Source: PRO6 sp035565775 (GTDB lineage Bacteria > Pseudomonadota > Alphaproteobacteria > Rhizobiales > Xanthobacteraceae). Taken from it: DNA of 16,222 nucleotides. Below the pieces are notes generated by a model, which did not search any database, was not told the origin of the DNA, and worked only from the letters and a program-made list of their open reading frames with translations. Both the position numbers and the translations under genes were made by a program. This document shows, piece by piece, positions 6,827 through 13,779 of the stretch. The DNA lies in the NCBI GenBank assembly GCA_035565775.1, contig DATMRW010000011.1, forward strand, positions 1 to 16,222, in the 5' to 3' direction. How positions within the stretch are numbered: the stretch's first letter is position 1; every line of letters starts with the position of its first letter.

Positions 6827-9020
6827 AGGAGCAGCGAGCTTTGACCGGCTGCATCCCGAGATCCGTCGCTGGATCTGGGAGCAGAGATGGGAAGAGCTCC
6901 GCGACGTCCAGGATCGAGCTATCGGGGCAATCCTGGACGGCGATTGCGATGTCCTCATCACCGCCTCGACTGCTGCGGGAAAGACCGAGGCGGCCTTTCT
7001 TCCGATTTTGACGTCTGTCGCGGACCGCCCCGATCGAGGGTTTTCGGTGTTGTACGTCAGTCCGCTCAAGGCGCTTATCAATGACCAGTTCCGCCGTCTG
7101 GACCAGCTCTGCGAGCGCCTTGGGATCGATGCAGTCCGCTGGCATGGTGACGCTCCGCAGTCCGCCAAACAACGCGCGCGGAGGAATCCCCTTGGCGCAG
7201 TCCTGATCACGCCTGAATCAATCGAGGCGATGCTGCTCAGGCGGCCGAGCGATGCTGCGGCGATGTTTGGCTCCCTCGACTTCGTGGTAATCGACGAGCT
7301 TCACGCGTTCCTCAAAGGCCCACGTGGACTTCATCTAGCCAGCCTGCTGCGCCGAATCGACAAGCTGTCGCCGCGCCGTCCAAGGCGTGTAGGATTGTCG
7401 GCGACGATTGGCAATCTTGGCAGGGCGGCAGCGTGGCTCAACCCCGATCGCCCTTCCTCGGTGTCGATCATCGAGTCGGCTGCGGACTCTCCCGAGTTGC
7501 GCCTGCAGGTGCGAGCTTACGAAGACGCGGACGACGCCGAAGATGTCGATGGTCTCGAAGCCAATGAGAAGCCAGTAGCCCTCGACCTGATAGCGGATCA
7601 CCTCTTCGCCACGTTGCGGGGTGCCAACAACCTGGTCTTCGGCGGATCGCGGCGACGGGTAGAGGCGGTCGCCGACAGGCTTCGGACGCGATCCGAGAAA
7701 GCGGACGTCCCCAACGAATTCTTCCCCCACCATGGCAGCCTGTCGCGGGAATTGCGCGAGGAGCTGGAGGAGCGGCTGAAAAAGGGAGACCTTCCGACGA
7801 CTGGCGTGGCGACCACGACGCTGGAGCTCGGGATCGACATCGGCTCGGTGAAGTCTGTTGCGCAGATCGGCGCCCCGCGTTCGCTCTCCTCGCTCCGCCA
7901 ACGCCTTGGTAGGAGCGGGCGCCGACGCGGCGTGCCCGCCATTCTGCGCATCTATGTACGGGAGCGCACTATAGGGAGGGATTCCGATCCGCTCGATCGC
8001 CTCCGGCTCGAGACCGTCCGCGCGGTGGCTGCAGTCAGGTTGCTCGTCGAAAAGTTCGTTGAGCCTCCGACCACCGATGCAGCGGCTGGCACCGTGGTCC
8101 TGCACCAGATTCTTTCGGTGATCACACAGCTCGGCGGCGTGCGCGCCGACAGGCTCTACGACACTATCTGTGGGCCAGGACCGCTTTCCACATTCGCCAA
8201 GCGCGATTTCGTCGACCTGCTTCGCAGCATGGCTGAGCCAGAACACGGGCTGATCGAACAGGCACCGGATGGTACAATAATGCTCGGCGAGGCAGGCGAG
8301 CGCCTGACCAGTTCTCGAGACTTTTACGCGATCTTTCCGACCGACCAGGAATGGCGGCTCGTCACGGGAGGTCGCACCTTGGGCACCATCCCGATCTCGA
8401 ACGCCGTGGGGGTCGGCGTCATCATCGCTTTCGCAGGGCAGCGGTGGAAAATCATCAACGTTGACGATCCCGGAAAGGTTCTGGAGATCGAGAAACATCG
8501 GTCAGGCAAAATCCCCAAGTTCGACAGCGTGATCAACGAGCCTGTCCACGATCGCTTGTCATCGACGATGCGCGAGGTGCTTGCCTCGGATGACATTCCG
8601 GCTTTCCTTGACACTGCGGCTGTGGGGGTTCTCCGCCAAGGCCGTGACGCTTACCGCAAGCTAGGACTACAGGAAACTTGGTTGCTCCGGGCCGGGAGAG
8701 ACACGCATGTGCTCACTTGGCATGGAACCCAGGTTAACGAGGTGCTCGCTTTCGCGATGGTCGCTGCCGGCCTTGAATGCGCCGTGCTGGACATTGGGGT
8801 TACGGTCCTCGGCACCGAACGAGAGGTCGTGGCGTCCATTCTGGCGCAGATCGCAGCTTCGCCGCCGGAGATAGGCGACATCGCCGATTTCGTCGAGAAC
8901 CTCCAAGCCGAGAAATTCGATGACATGGTGCCCGAAGCGATCCTTCGGCGCCTGTGGGCGCGGGGGCACAGCGATGCCGCCTGCTTGCTAGGCCCGCTCG
9001 CGGGAAGGTTTTCCATGTAG
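6798..9020 (+). CDS. sngC: Shango SngC: Lhr/BrxHI-like superfamily 2 DEAD/DEAH helicase
   Basis: ATP-dependent nucleic-acid helicase, 740 residues from the ATG at 6798-6800, which follows GGAGGCGAGG. A longer frame from a GTG at 6729 lacks a ribosome site and reads as a shadow of sngB. The motifs appear in order: a Q-motif region near residues 25-40 (WEELRDVQDRAI), Walker A TASTAAGKTE at 55-64, DELH at 166-169, SAT at 201-203, a helicase C domain with FFPHHGSLSRELREELEERL, GVATTTLELGIDIG, and motif VI QRLGRSGRR at 368-376. About 340 residues follow motif VI and probably hold the winged-helix and accessory domains seen in Lhr-type helicases. The family is shared with BrxHI of BREX. Here it completes the three-gene Shango set and probably remodels invading DNA using SngB as partner; that partnership is inferred. 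No intrinsic terminator is evident directly after it. Confidence 0.93.
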   Translation: MTNSSQSGSEGAASFDRLHPEIRRWIWEQRWEELRDVQDRAIGAILDGDCDVLITASTAAGKTEAAFLPILTSVADRPDRGFSVLYVSPLKALINDQFRRLDQLCERLGIDAVRWHGDAPQSAKQRARRNPLGAVLITPESIEAMLLRRPSDAAAMFGSLDFVVIDELHAFLKGPRGLHLASLLRRIDKLSPRRPRRVGLSATIGNLGRAAAWLNPDRPSSVSIIESAADSPELRLQVRAYEDADDAEDVDGLEANEKPVALDLIADHLFATLRGANNLVFGGSRRRVEAVADRLRTRSEKADVPNEFFPHHGSLSRELREELEERLKKGDLPTTGVATTTLELGIDIGSVKSVAQIGAPRSLSSLRQRLGRSGRRRGVPAILRIYVRERTIGRDSDPLDRLRLETVRAVAAVRLLVEKFVEPPTTDAAAGTVVLHQILSVITQLGGVRADRLYDTICGPGPLSTFAKRDFVDLLRSMAEPEHGLIEQAPDGTIMLGEAGERLTSSRDFYAIFPTDQEWRLVTGGRTLGTIPISNAVGVGVIIAFAGQRWKIINVDDPGKVLEIEKHRSGKIPKFDSVINEPVHDRLSSTMREVLASDDIPAFLDTAAVGVLRQGRDAYRKLGLQETWLLRAGRDTHVLTWHGTQVNEVLAFAMVAAGLECAVLDIGVTVLGTEREVVASILAQIAASPPEIGDIADFVENLQAEKFDDMVPEAILRRLWARGHSDAACLLGPLAGRFSM

Positions 9021-9652
9021 GGGGCTTCGCGAAGTGCAGGCGAGATATTGGCAGTTGCTATTCGAGCAAACTCATTATTTCGGGAGCGGCATGGCTTGGG
9101 TCAGCAAGCATCCTGCGAGGAACTAGCAGAGTCGATTTCAATTGCAGGTCATTGTCGTTATGGAACGTAAGGAGTTTTTAAAGTGTGCCGAGAGGCAGCG
9201 TGCGTCCATACTTCAGGATCAAGACACGGTCCCAGAGGACATCCTCAACGCGGTGCTGACCGACGGCATACTAGCGGTGGAGGCGGGCCTGTGCCCAAGT
9301 ACTTGGTCACGGCGTCCATTCGGCAGATGCCGTTCTCAACATCCTGGCCGGTCAACGTGAACCTTCTTCTTTTTTGTATTTAGCATTGTGCTCGTCCTCA
9401 GGCGTTCGCCGTTCATGCCATCTCCGAATTTTGCTACCCTCATCTGATCAGAGATTGGCTATAATGGATCGATCTTCGCGCTCGTCTATTTCGACGGCGA
9501 CCGCCTCGAAAGGGAAGCCAGATTCCACAGCTGAGCGGCAGGAAATTCGTCCAGTTTAATGCACCTTAGCAGGGTAGGCCATCTAGCGCAGCAATATCAT
9601 GTCGCCTAGGATGGTTGGCAGCGCTTCTCAGTGCGCTGGTGGGGGGGATGCG
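9021..9652. other. Intergenic stretch between the Shango operon and the membrane/HAD pair
   Basis: Apart from the decayed transposase fragment annotated separately, I see no gene. The DNA is richer in A+T than the flanking operon. A perfect TATAAT at 9460-9465 lies about 190 bases before the next gene and could be a -10 element, but I find no good -35 hexamer 16-18 bases upstream. A small palindrome CTTCGCGAAG occurs near 9026 without a following T run, so it is not a convincing terminator. Confidence 0.45.
9160..9363 (+). pseudogene. IS21-family IstA transposase, C-terminal fragment with frameshift
   Basis: The frame reads EDILNAVLTDGILAVEA up to about 9285. After one extra G in the GGG at 9285-9287 the homology continues in the next frame as ACAQVLGHGVHSADAVLNIL and AGQREP, ending near 9363. 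This is the hallmark C-terminal stretch of IS21-type IstA transposases (DILxAVLTDGLxAVEAAC, then GVHSADxVLNILARQREP), as I know it from the family. About 65 residues remain of a protein normally near 500. I see no IstB gene, no terminal inverted repeats and no continuation after QREP. The ATG at 9160 is only the open-frame limit; the true left edge of the homology is probably near 9235. Confidence 0.7.
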
Positions 9653-10330
9653 ATGTCCGAAATGTTATCCGACCATGCCGAAGAGAAGCTATCGGCCTCT
9701 CCGCCGAAATCACCTGACGATGATGGCGCGGATAGCCGCAACAAGCTTATCGTCGATATCTGGAAGCAGGCGGTGGACACTCAGAAGCACTTCAATGATA
9801 TGTGCGTGAAATCCCGGCAATTGGGCTTGACATTCGTGGCAGCAAGTTTGGGCGCCGCCCTGTATCTCTTTATTAGGACGCCCGGTGGTGTGGGCGAAGG
9901 CGGCGCAAGCAATTCAATTGCCCCTGTCTATGCATATGCCTTCAATATCTGTGGACGCTCGATCGTTCTGCACGTTTCGTTCGCAATCATTTTGGCTGCG
10001 ATAGCGGCGGTTATTGCCGTCAGAAATCTTGATTTGGGGGTTTACCACCAGATGCTTCGAGGCGCCGTCTCGTTTGGCGAGGACCTTGAGGAGAGGCATA
10101 TCCGACCGCTCGTGGGCCTGCGCAAGGGGATGACGCAGTCAATTTCTCATTTTAGCCGCAACAGCGACGCTCGGACGTTCGCAGGAGATGACGGTAGGTA
10201 CGTTTACTTAGGCGACAATCGAAAGAATGCAGGCGAGAAGTTGGCGGGATTCTACAACATCATTTTGGGCTTTTTGGCAGTTTTCGGTGCAGCTATCTTG
10301 GTGACGAGCAATTTTCTGAAAGCCGTCTGA
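9653..10330 (+). CDS. Predicted three-helix membrane protein, unknown function
   Basis: 225 residues from the ATG at 9653, chosen because GGGGGGGG at about 9640-9647 sits just upstream; an earlier in-frame ATG at 9599 lacks a ribosome site. Residues 1-30 are acidic and probably disordered. A helix near 31-56 (LIVDIWKQAVDTQKHFNDM) leads into membrane segment 1 at about 57-75. Segment 2 is about 104-123 and segment 3 about 200-219. Between segments 2 and 3 a soluble loop of some 75 residues contains VYHQMLRGAVSFGEDLEE. The pattern WKxxVDxQxHFND plus YHxxLxGAV recalls a recurrent family of small membrane proteins in accessory DNA that I cannot name. The stop TGA directly abuts the ATG of the HAD gene, so the two form an operon. 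Base composition is lower in GC than in the Shango genes. It could be a membrane effector whose partner is the phosphatase, but nothing in the sequence proves it. Confidence 0.85.
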   Translation: MSEMLSDHAEEKLSASPPKSPDDDGADSRNKLIVDIWKQAVDTQKHFNDMCVKSRQLGLTFVAASLGAALYLFIRTPGGVGEGGASNSIAPVYAYAFNICGRSIVLHVSFAIILAAIAAVIAVRNLDLGVYHQMLRGAVSFGEDLEERHIRPLVGLRKGMTQSISHFSRNSDARTFAGDDGRYVYLGDNRKNAGEKLAGFYNIILGFLAVFGAAILVTSNFLKAV

Positions 10331-11185
10331 ATGAAGAACGTCGATCTCGCCGTATTTGATCTCGATAACACCCTATATGATTGGTATGCGTCTTTTCTGC
10401 CGGCCTTCTACTCAATGGTCGACGCGGCAACCTCGATCCTGTGTTGTGATCGCGAACTGCTCTTGGATCAACTCAGATCCGTCCACGTCAGATACCACGA
10501 TGTAGAGCATCCATATAGTTTGCTTGAGACGCCAATCGTTCGGCAACTCCTCGGCAAGAATGCGCGGGAAGTCCTTGATCCCGCGTTCTACGCGTTCAAC
10601 AAAGCCAGAAAAGATAACTTAAAGCTATTTCCGGACGTGAGGGAGACGCTCGATGAGCTAGAGCGCCGAAACATCAAACTGGCGGCCTTTACAGATAGCA
10701 GCTATTTCGCCGCTTTGCGGCGCATCCGTCAACTCGAACTCGTGACTGCATTTAGGCATATATTTTGCCGTGCGAGGAGTGAGAGTATCCACGCGGATCA
10801 GCCCTTTGTTGCAGACCCCGAGGATAGATTGCACGCAATAACGATCGAGCTTCCGGCCGACGAAGCAAAGCCGGATCCTCGCGTGCTCCTTGACATAGCA
10901 AAAGCCGAACGCATCGAAATTTCGTCGATCGCCTACATCGGCGATAGCGTTGCAAGGGACGTTTTGATGGCGAGGAAGGCCGGTTGCCTTGCGATATGGG
11001 CAAAGTACGGCGTCCCTCGTGATCCGGAGATGTACGAACAACTAGTGCGCATATCTCATTGGACAGATGAGGACATCAAACGCGAAAGAAACTTCGCCAA
11101 TGAGGCGGCGACGATTGTCCCGGATTTCACGTGCGAAAGGTCGATTGCAGATATTCTTCCGTTCATGCGAGGTCCGATGGCGTAG
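10331..11185 (+). CDS. HAD-family hydrolase (probable phosphatase)
   Basis: 284 residues starting at the ATG directly after the TGA of the membrane-protein gene, with no spacer. All four HAD motifs are present: DLDNTL at 10-15 with nucleophile Asp10 and acid Asp12, motif II FTDSS from residue 120 (Thr121), the motif III lysine Lys180 in DEAKPDP, and motif IV GDSVARD at 204-210. Residues 16-95 form a helical cap. HAD enzymes of this type remove phosphate from small metabolites such as nucleotides or sugar phosphates; the substrate cannot be read from sequence. An unusual insertion of about 30 residues (near 148-176, between motifs II and III, containing ARSESIHADQPFV) could shape substrate choice. 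The tail after 235 extends beyond the usual fold end. Position between a defence operon and phage genes suggests a role tied to the membrane protein, which is inference. Confidence 0.92.
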   Translation: MKNVDLAVFDLDNTLYDWYASFLPAFYSMVDAATSILCCDRELLLDQLRSVHVRYHDVEHPYSLLETPIVRQLLGKNAREVLDPAFYAFNKARKDNLKLFPDVRETLDELERRNIKLAAFTDSSYFAALRRIRQLELVTAFRHIFCRARSESIHADQPFVADPEDRLHAITIELPADEAKPDPRVLLDIAKAERIEISSIAYIGDSVARDVLMARKAGCLAIWAKYGVPRDPEMYEQLVRISHWTDEDIKRERNFANEAATIVPDFTCERSIADILPFMRGPMA

Positions 11186-11509
11186 TGCGGGGCTGTACCT
11201 TTGCCGGCCTCAGTCGCTTGGAGGAAGTCCTCGGTCGAAGGCGTCCAAATCCCGCTAGGTGGCGCTGCATCCGCTCCTTCACAGGGCCGCTTGGCCAGGG
11301 CGCCGCGCGAAGCCATCGGCTCCGACGGCAAGATCAAGACCGGCTCGTTCCGCGCCCTCGTCGCTAAGTATCGCCGGCGACGAGTAATACGCGCTGATAA
11401 ACATCAGCGTCAGGAAAAGCCAGTTTCAGTACGTCTATCGGGCACCAATTTACGTTGGAGTTTCCTTTTAGAGACTCTCGGCGATTGCGTCATAGTTGAA
11501 CGAGCCTAG
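11186..11509. other. Intergenic stretch after the HAD gene
   Basis: I find no supported gene. The open frames on both strands (for example 11201-11509 plus and 11056-11337 minus) have no ribosome sites and no family resemblance that I recognise. A GC-rich island near 11230-11360 could be a scrap of an older coding sequence. Confidence 0.4.
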
Positions 11510-11678
11510 CTACCAACGTTGTACGCCGTGGTGTCTGCTTCTGTGTAGGTTATAGCCCTTGGCGGCAAGGCATTCAGCCAGCGGAATGATAAGGAGGGCC
11601 TCGCTGGGATGCTTGAAGCCCGCGGCTTTTTTTGTATGCCAACCAGTCAGCGGTGGCCTTACAGAGAGCCGCCTGCAT
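11510..11678 (-). pseudogene. Possible small gene broken by a frameshift at a run of seven A (minus strand)
   Basis: An ATG at 11676-11678 (minus strand) has a strong ribosome site, AAGGAG with eight bases between GGAG and ATG. The frame reads MQAALCKATADWLAYKK and then meets seven A (T run at 11627-11633 on the plus strand). In the starting frame it soon stops. Shifting by one base at the run continues as AAGFKHPSEALLIIPLAE, then CLAAKGYNLHR, to TAG at 11510-11512. The joined product would be about 55 residues, helical and plausible. Either it is a recent pseudogene, or translation or transcription slips at the A run. I do not recognise a family. It lies downstream of the terminase on the same strand. 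The T run may instead belong to a plus-strand terminator. Confidence 0.35.
11616..11633 (+). terminator. Possible short intrinsic terminator
   Basis: AAGCC, a CGC loop, GGCTT, then a T run: a five-base-pair GC-containing stem followed by five further T. In plus orientation it would end transcripts coming from the HAD operon, whose stop codon is about 430 bases upstream. The stem is short, so the call is tentative. Confidence 0.35.
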
Positions 11679-11694
11679 AATTGCTTCTCCTTGC

Positions 11695-11718
11695 CGGCCA
11701 TGTCGGCCATGTCGGCCA
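11695..11718 (+). repeat. Short tandem repeat, 9-bp unit CGGCCATGT
   Basis: Two full copies of CGGCCATGT and a partial third (CGGCCA) lie head to tail. The unit length is a multiple of three, so it could extend a reading frame without breaking it. It sits just upstream of the small minus-strand frame whose start is at 11678. Function unknown. Confidence 0.7.
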
Positions 11719-11855
11719 AAGCGTGAACAAAAATAGTCGCACCTTTTTGAGTACGGTAAAAATCGGTAAAAGAGATAATGATTTCAATGGCAGAAGTCGG
11801 GGACGGCGCGCCCGAAAGGATTTGAGTTTCTTCCGAGCATCGTCAACCCACCCGC

Positions 11856-13268
11856 TCACTCGCCGGTGACCCAGCGCAGCGAGGTGTCGTAGCCGTAATG
11901 CTTGAGCGCCAAGGCCTGGGTCAGGCTGTCGACCTGGTCGTCGGTCTTGCCGTGCGGGAAGGTGAGAAGTTCGGCTTCGAGTTCGGGCAGGAAGCGGGCG
12001 CCGGCCGGAAACAGCACCTGGCCGGCCTCGAACTTGCCCTGCTGGACATAGAGCCGGCCGATCTTGTCGTGCTCGACGGTGACGAGCCGGACCGCCCAGC
12101 GTCGCAGCTGGCGCAGCTCCTGCTCGAGCGCCATCCCGGTCGAGGCGTTCTCGATCAAAATCGTGTCGGGCCGGTAGCGCTCGGCCAGCGCCAGCGCGGT
12201 GTCGCGCAGCCGCGGATACTCGTGGCGGCCGCGGCTGACATCGAGCAGGTAATAGTGGCGGCGGTCGACGATCAGCCAGGTGGTGCAGACCGACCAGTCG
12301 TGCTGCGCGCCGGCCTTGGCCGCGGTGTCCCAGCTCTGGATCACCTTGGTCGTCGCGGTGCGCGGCGGCAGTTGGTCGTAGTAGCGCAGCCAGGCGCGGC
12401 GGATCATCGCGCCGCCGGGCGGCACCGGCGCCTGCTGGTACTGCGCGGCAAAGACATCAGATCCGAGCTCGGCGCGCAGCCGTTCGAGGGTGGCCAAAGA
12501 TTCCCGCGCCGGATGCAGCGCCGCACCGGCGCGGCGGTGGTGGCTGCGGTCCTCGCCGAGCGCGATGGTCTCGTCGGTCTCGGCGATCGCCGGCAGGCTC
12601 AAGCTGGCCCAGGGCTCGGCCTGGGCCAACAGGTAGCCGGAGAGGTCGTTGAGGTGGACGCGCTGCATGACGACGATGATGACGCCGGTCTCCTTGTTGT
12701 CGAGCCGCGACACCAGGGTGTTGGCGTGCCACTGGTTGAGGCTGTTGCGCAACGTCTCGGACTGGGCATCGACCGGCTTTTGCGGGTCATCGATGATGAA
12801 GCAGTCGCCGCCGAGCCCGGTCAGGGCGGCATTGACCGAGGTCGCCCGGCGAAAGCCGCGCTGGGTGGTAAACAGGTCGGAATCGGCGACCCGGGCGACC
12901 CGCATCTGGGGGAAGGCCTGCTGGTACCACGGCGCCTGCACGACGGCGCGGAAGTCGGCGGCGTGCTTGGCCGACAGGTCGTTGCCATAGCTGATGCAGA
13001 TCAGGCGGCGACGCGGGTCGTGGCCGAGCAGGAACGCCGGGAAGGCGACCGAGACCGCCAGCGACTTGAGATAGCGCGGCGGCATGTTGATGATCAGCCG
13101 CGTCGTCTGGCCGGCCTGCACCTGCTGCAGCTGCCAGGCGATCGCCTCAATGTGCCAGTTCGGCAGAAACACGGTGCCGGGGCTGAGGGTCAGCACGCAG
13201 CGATGCAGGAAGGCGCCAAAATCGCGGCGCAGCAGGGCGAGAAACGCCTGGTGATCAGACACCGTCAT
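11856..13268 (-). CDS. Phage terminase large subunit (DNA-packaging ATPase/nuclease)
   Basis: 470 residues from the ATG at 13266-13268, preceded by GGAGG; a longer frame to 13331 is open but has no ribosome site. The ATPase part has a Walker A-like PPRYLKS at 63-69 (with Lys68, and LKS instead of the usual GKS, as I recall for this subfamily) and Walker B CFIIDDP at 156-162. The nuclease part, of RNase H fold, starts with VIQSWDTAAK and has its further acidic residues in ILIENAST and DDQVDSL. In phages this protein drives DNA into the procapsid and cuts it. The start overlaps the end of the DUF5681 gene by 14 bases. The expected next genes (portal, protease, capsid) are absent: intergenic DNA follows and then defence cargo. 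It is therefore probably a leftover or repurposed packaging gene, although the frame itself is intact. Confidence 0.93.
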   Translation of the reverse strand: MTVSDHQAFLALLRRDFGAFLHRCVLTLSPGTVFLPNWHIEAIAWQLQQVQAGQTTRLIINMPPRYLKSLAVSVAFPAFLLGHDPRRRLICISYGNDLSAKHAADFRAVVQAPWYQQAFPQMRVARVADSDLFTTQRGFRRATSVNAALTGLGGDCFIIDDPQKPVDAQSETLRNSLNQWHANTLVSRLDNKETGVIIVVMQRVHLNDLSGYLLAQAEPWASLSLPAIAETDETIALGEDRSHHRRAGAALHPARESLATLERLRAELGSDVFAAQYQQAPVPPGGAMIRRAWLRYYDQLPPRTATTKVIQSWDTAAKAGAQHDWSVCTTWLIVDRRHYYLLDVSRGRHEYPRLRDTALALAERYRPDTILIENASTGMALEQELRQLRRWAVRLVTVEHDKIGRLYVQQGKFEAGQVLFPAGARFLPELEAELLTFPHGKTDDQVDSLTQALALKHYGYDTSLRWVTGE

Positions 13269-13779
13269 CGCCGCCTCCGGGGCTGGCGCCAAGCAGGTTC
13301 TGCAGATAGGCCTCGAGCACGGTGCGGTCATCGGCGCTCATCTCGGCCGCACCAGCCGCGCCTTGCTCGATCGCGGCCTCGCGGCTGAGCAGGAAGGCCA
13401 CCGCCTTGAGGTTGCCCTTGAGGGCGTCCTGCACGACGCGGTGATAGATCGCCTCGCGCAGGGTGATCCGGCGGCTGCGGCCACCCTCGTGAATGGTGAC
13501 CGGGCGCGCCAGCAGCGCGGTCAGCATGGCGGCTTCCGACGTCGCGCCTTTCGGCCGCCCGCGCGGATTGCCGCTGTGGCCCGGCTTGAACTGATGCTGC
13601 CGGGGCGGCCGGCCATAGCCGACGGCGTCGGCCGCGCCGGTTTGGCCCGCGCCCGGCGGCGCCGGCTGGGGGTGATCGCCACCGGTGGTCTGCGGGCCGG
13701 CCACGGGCTGAGCAGGATCTGGGGCAACATGTTTGGGCCGGCGCCGCCACCGCGGCGCATCGCTGCGCGAGGTGCTCAT
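13255..13779 (-). CDS. DUF5681 domain protein, candidate terminase small subunit
   Basis: 174 residues from the ATG at 13777-13779 with GGAGG upstream. An open frame continues to 14604 but lies antiparallel to and inside the methyltransferase reading, so I take it as shadow. Residues 1-60 are a disordered Pro/Gln/Ala-rich basic tail. The DUF5681 signature FKPGHSGNPRGRPKGATSE spans about 64-82 and includes a GRPKG AT-hook-like core. A helical region with LREAIYHRVVQDALKGNLKA follows at about 107-126. DUF5681 genes commonly sit directly before large terminase genes, which suggests DNA recognition during packaging; that is inference from position. The gene overlaps the methyltransferase stop (ATGA) upstream and the terminase start downstream, giving one coupled operon. 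Confidence 0.87.
   Translation of the reverse strand: MSTSRSDAPRWRRRPKHVAPDPAQPVAGPQTTGGDHPQPAPPGAGQTGAADAVGYGRPPRQHQFKPGHSGNPRGRPKGATSEAAMLTALLARPVTIHEGGRSRRITLREAIYHRVVQDALKGNLKAVAFLLSREAAIEQGAAGAAEMSADDRTVLEAYLQNLLGASPGGGDDGV

Noticed and set aside
7335..8498. Minus-strand open frame of 387 codons inside the helicase gene
   Set aside because: It overlaps the coding frame that carries all helicase motifs, has no ribosome site and no recognisable domain.
11659..11859. Minus-strand frame of 66 codons directly after the terminase stop
   Set aside because: The GTGA overlap is tempting, but the product is a biased Leu/Arg/Trp/Pro string crossing the 9-bp repeat, with A+T-rich non-coding composition and no independent ribosome site.
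11898..13388. Long plus-strand open frame of 496 codons opposite the large terminase gene
   Set aside because: It is antisense to a gene with clear terminase motifs, has low-complexity Gly/Val/Asp/Arg-rich content typical of high-GC shadow frames, and matches no family I know.
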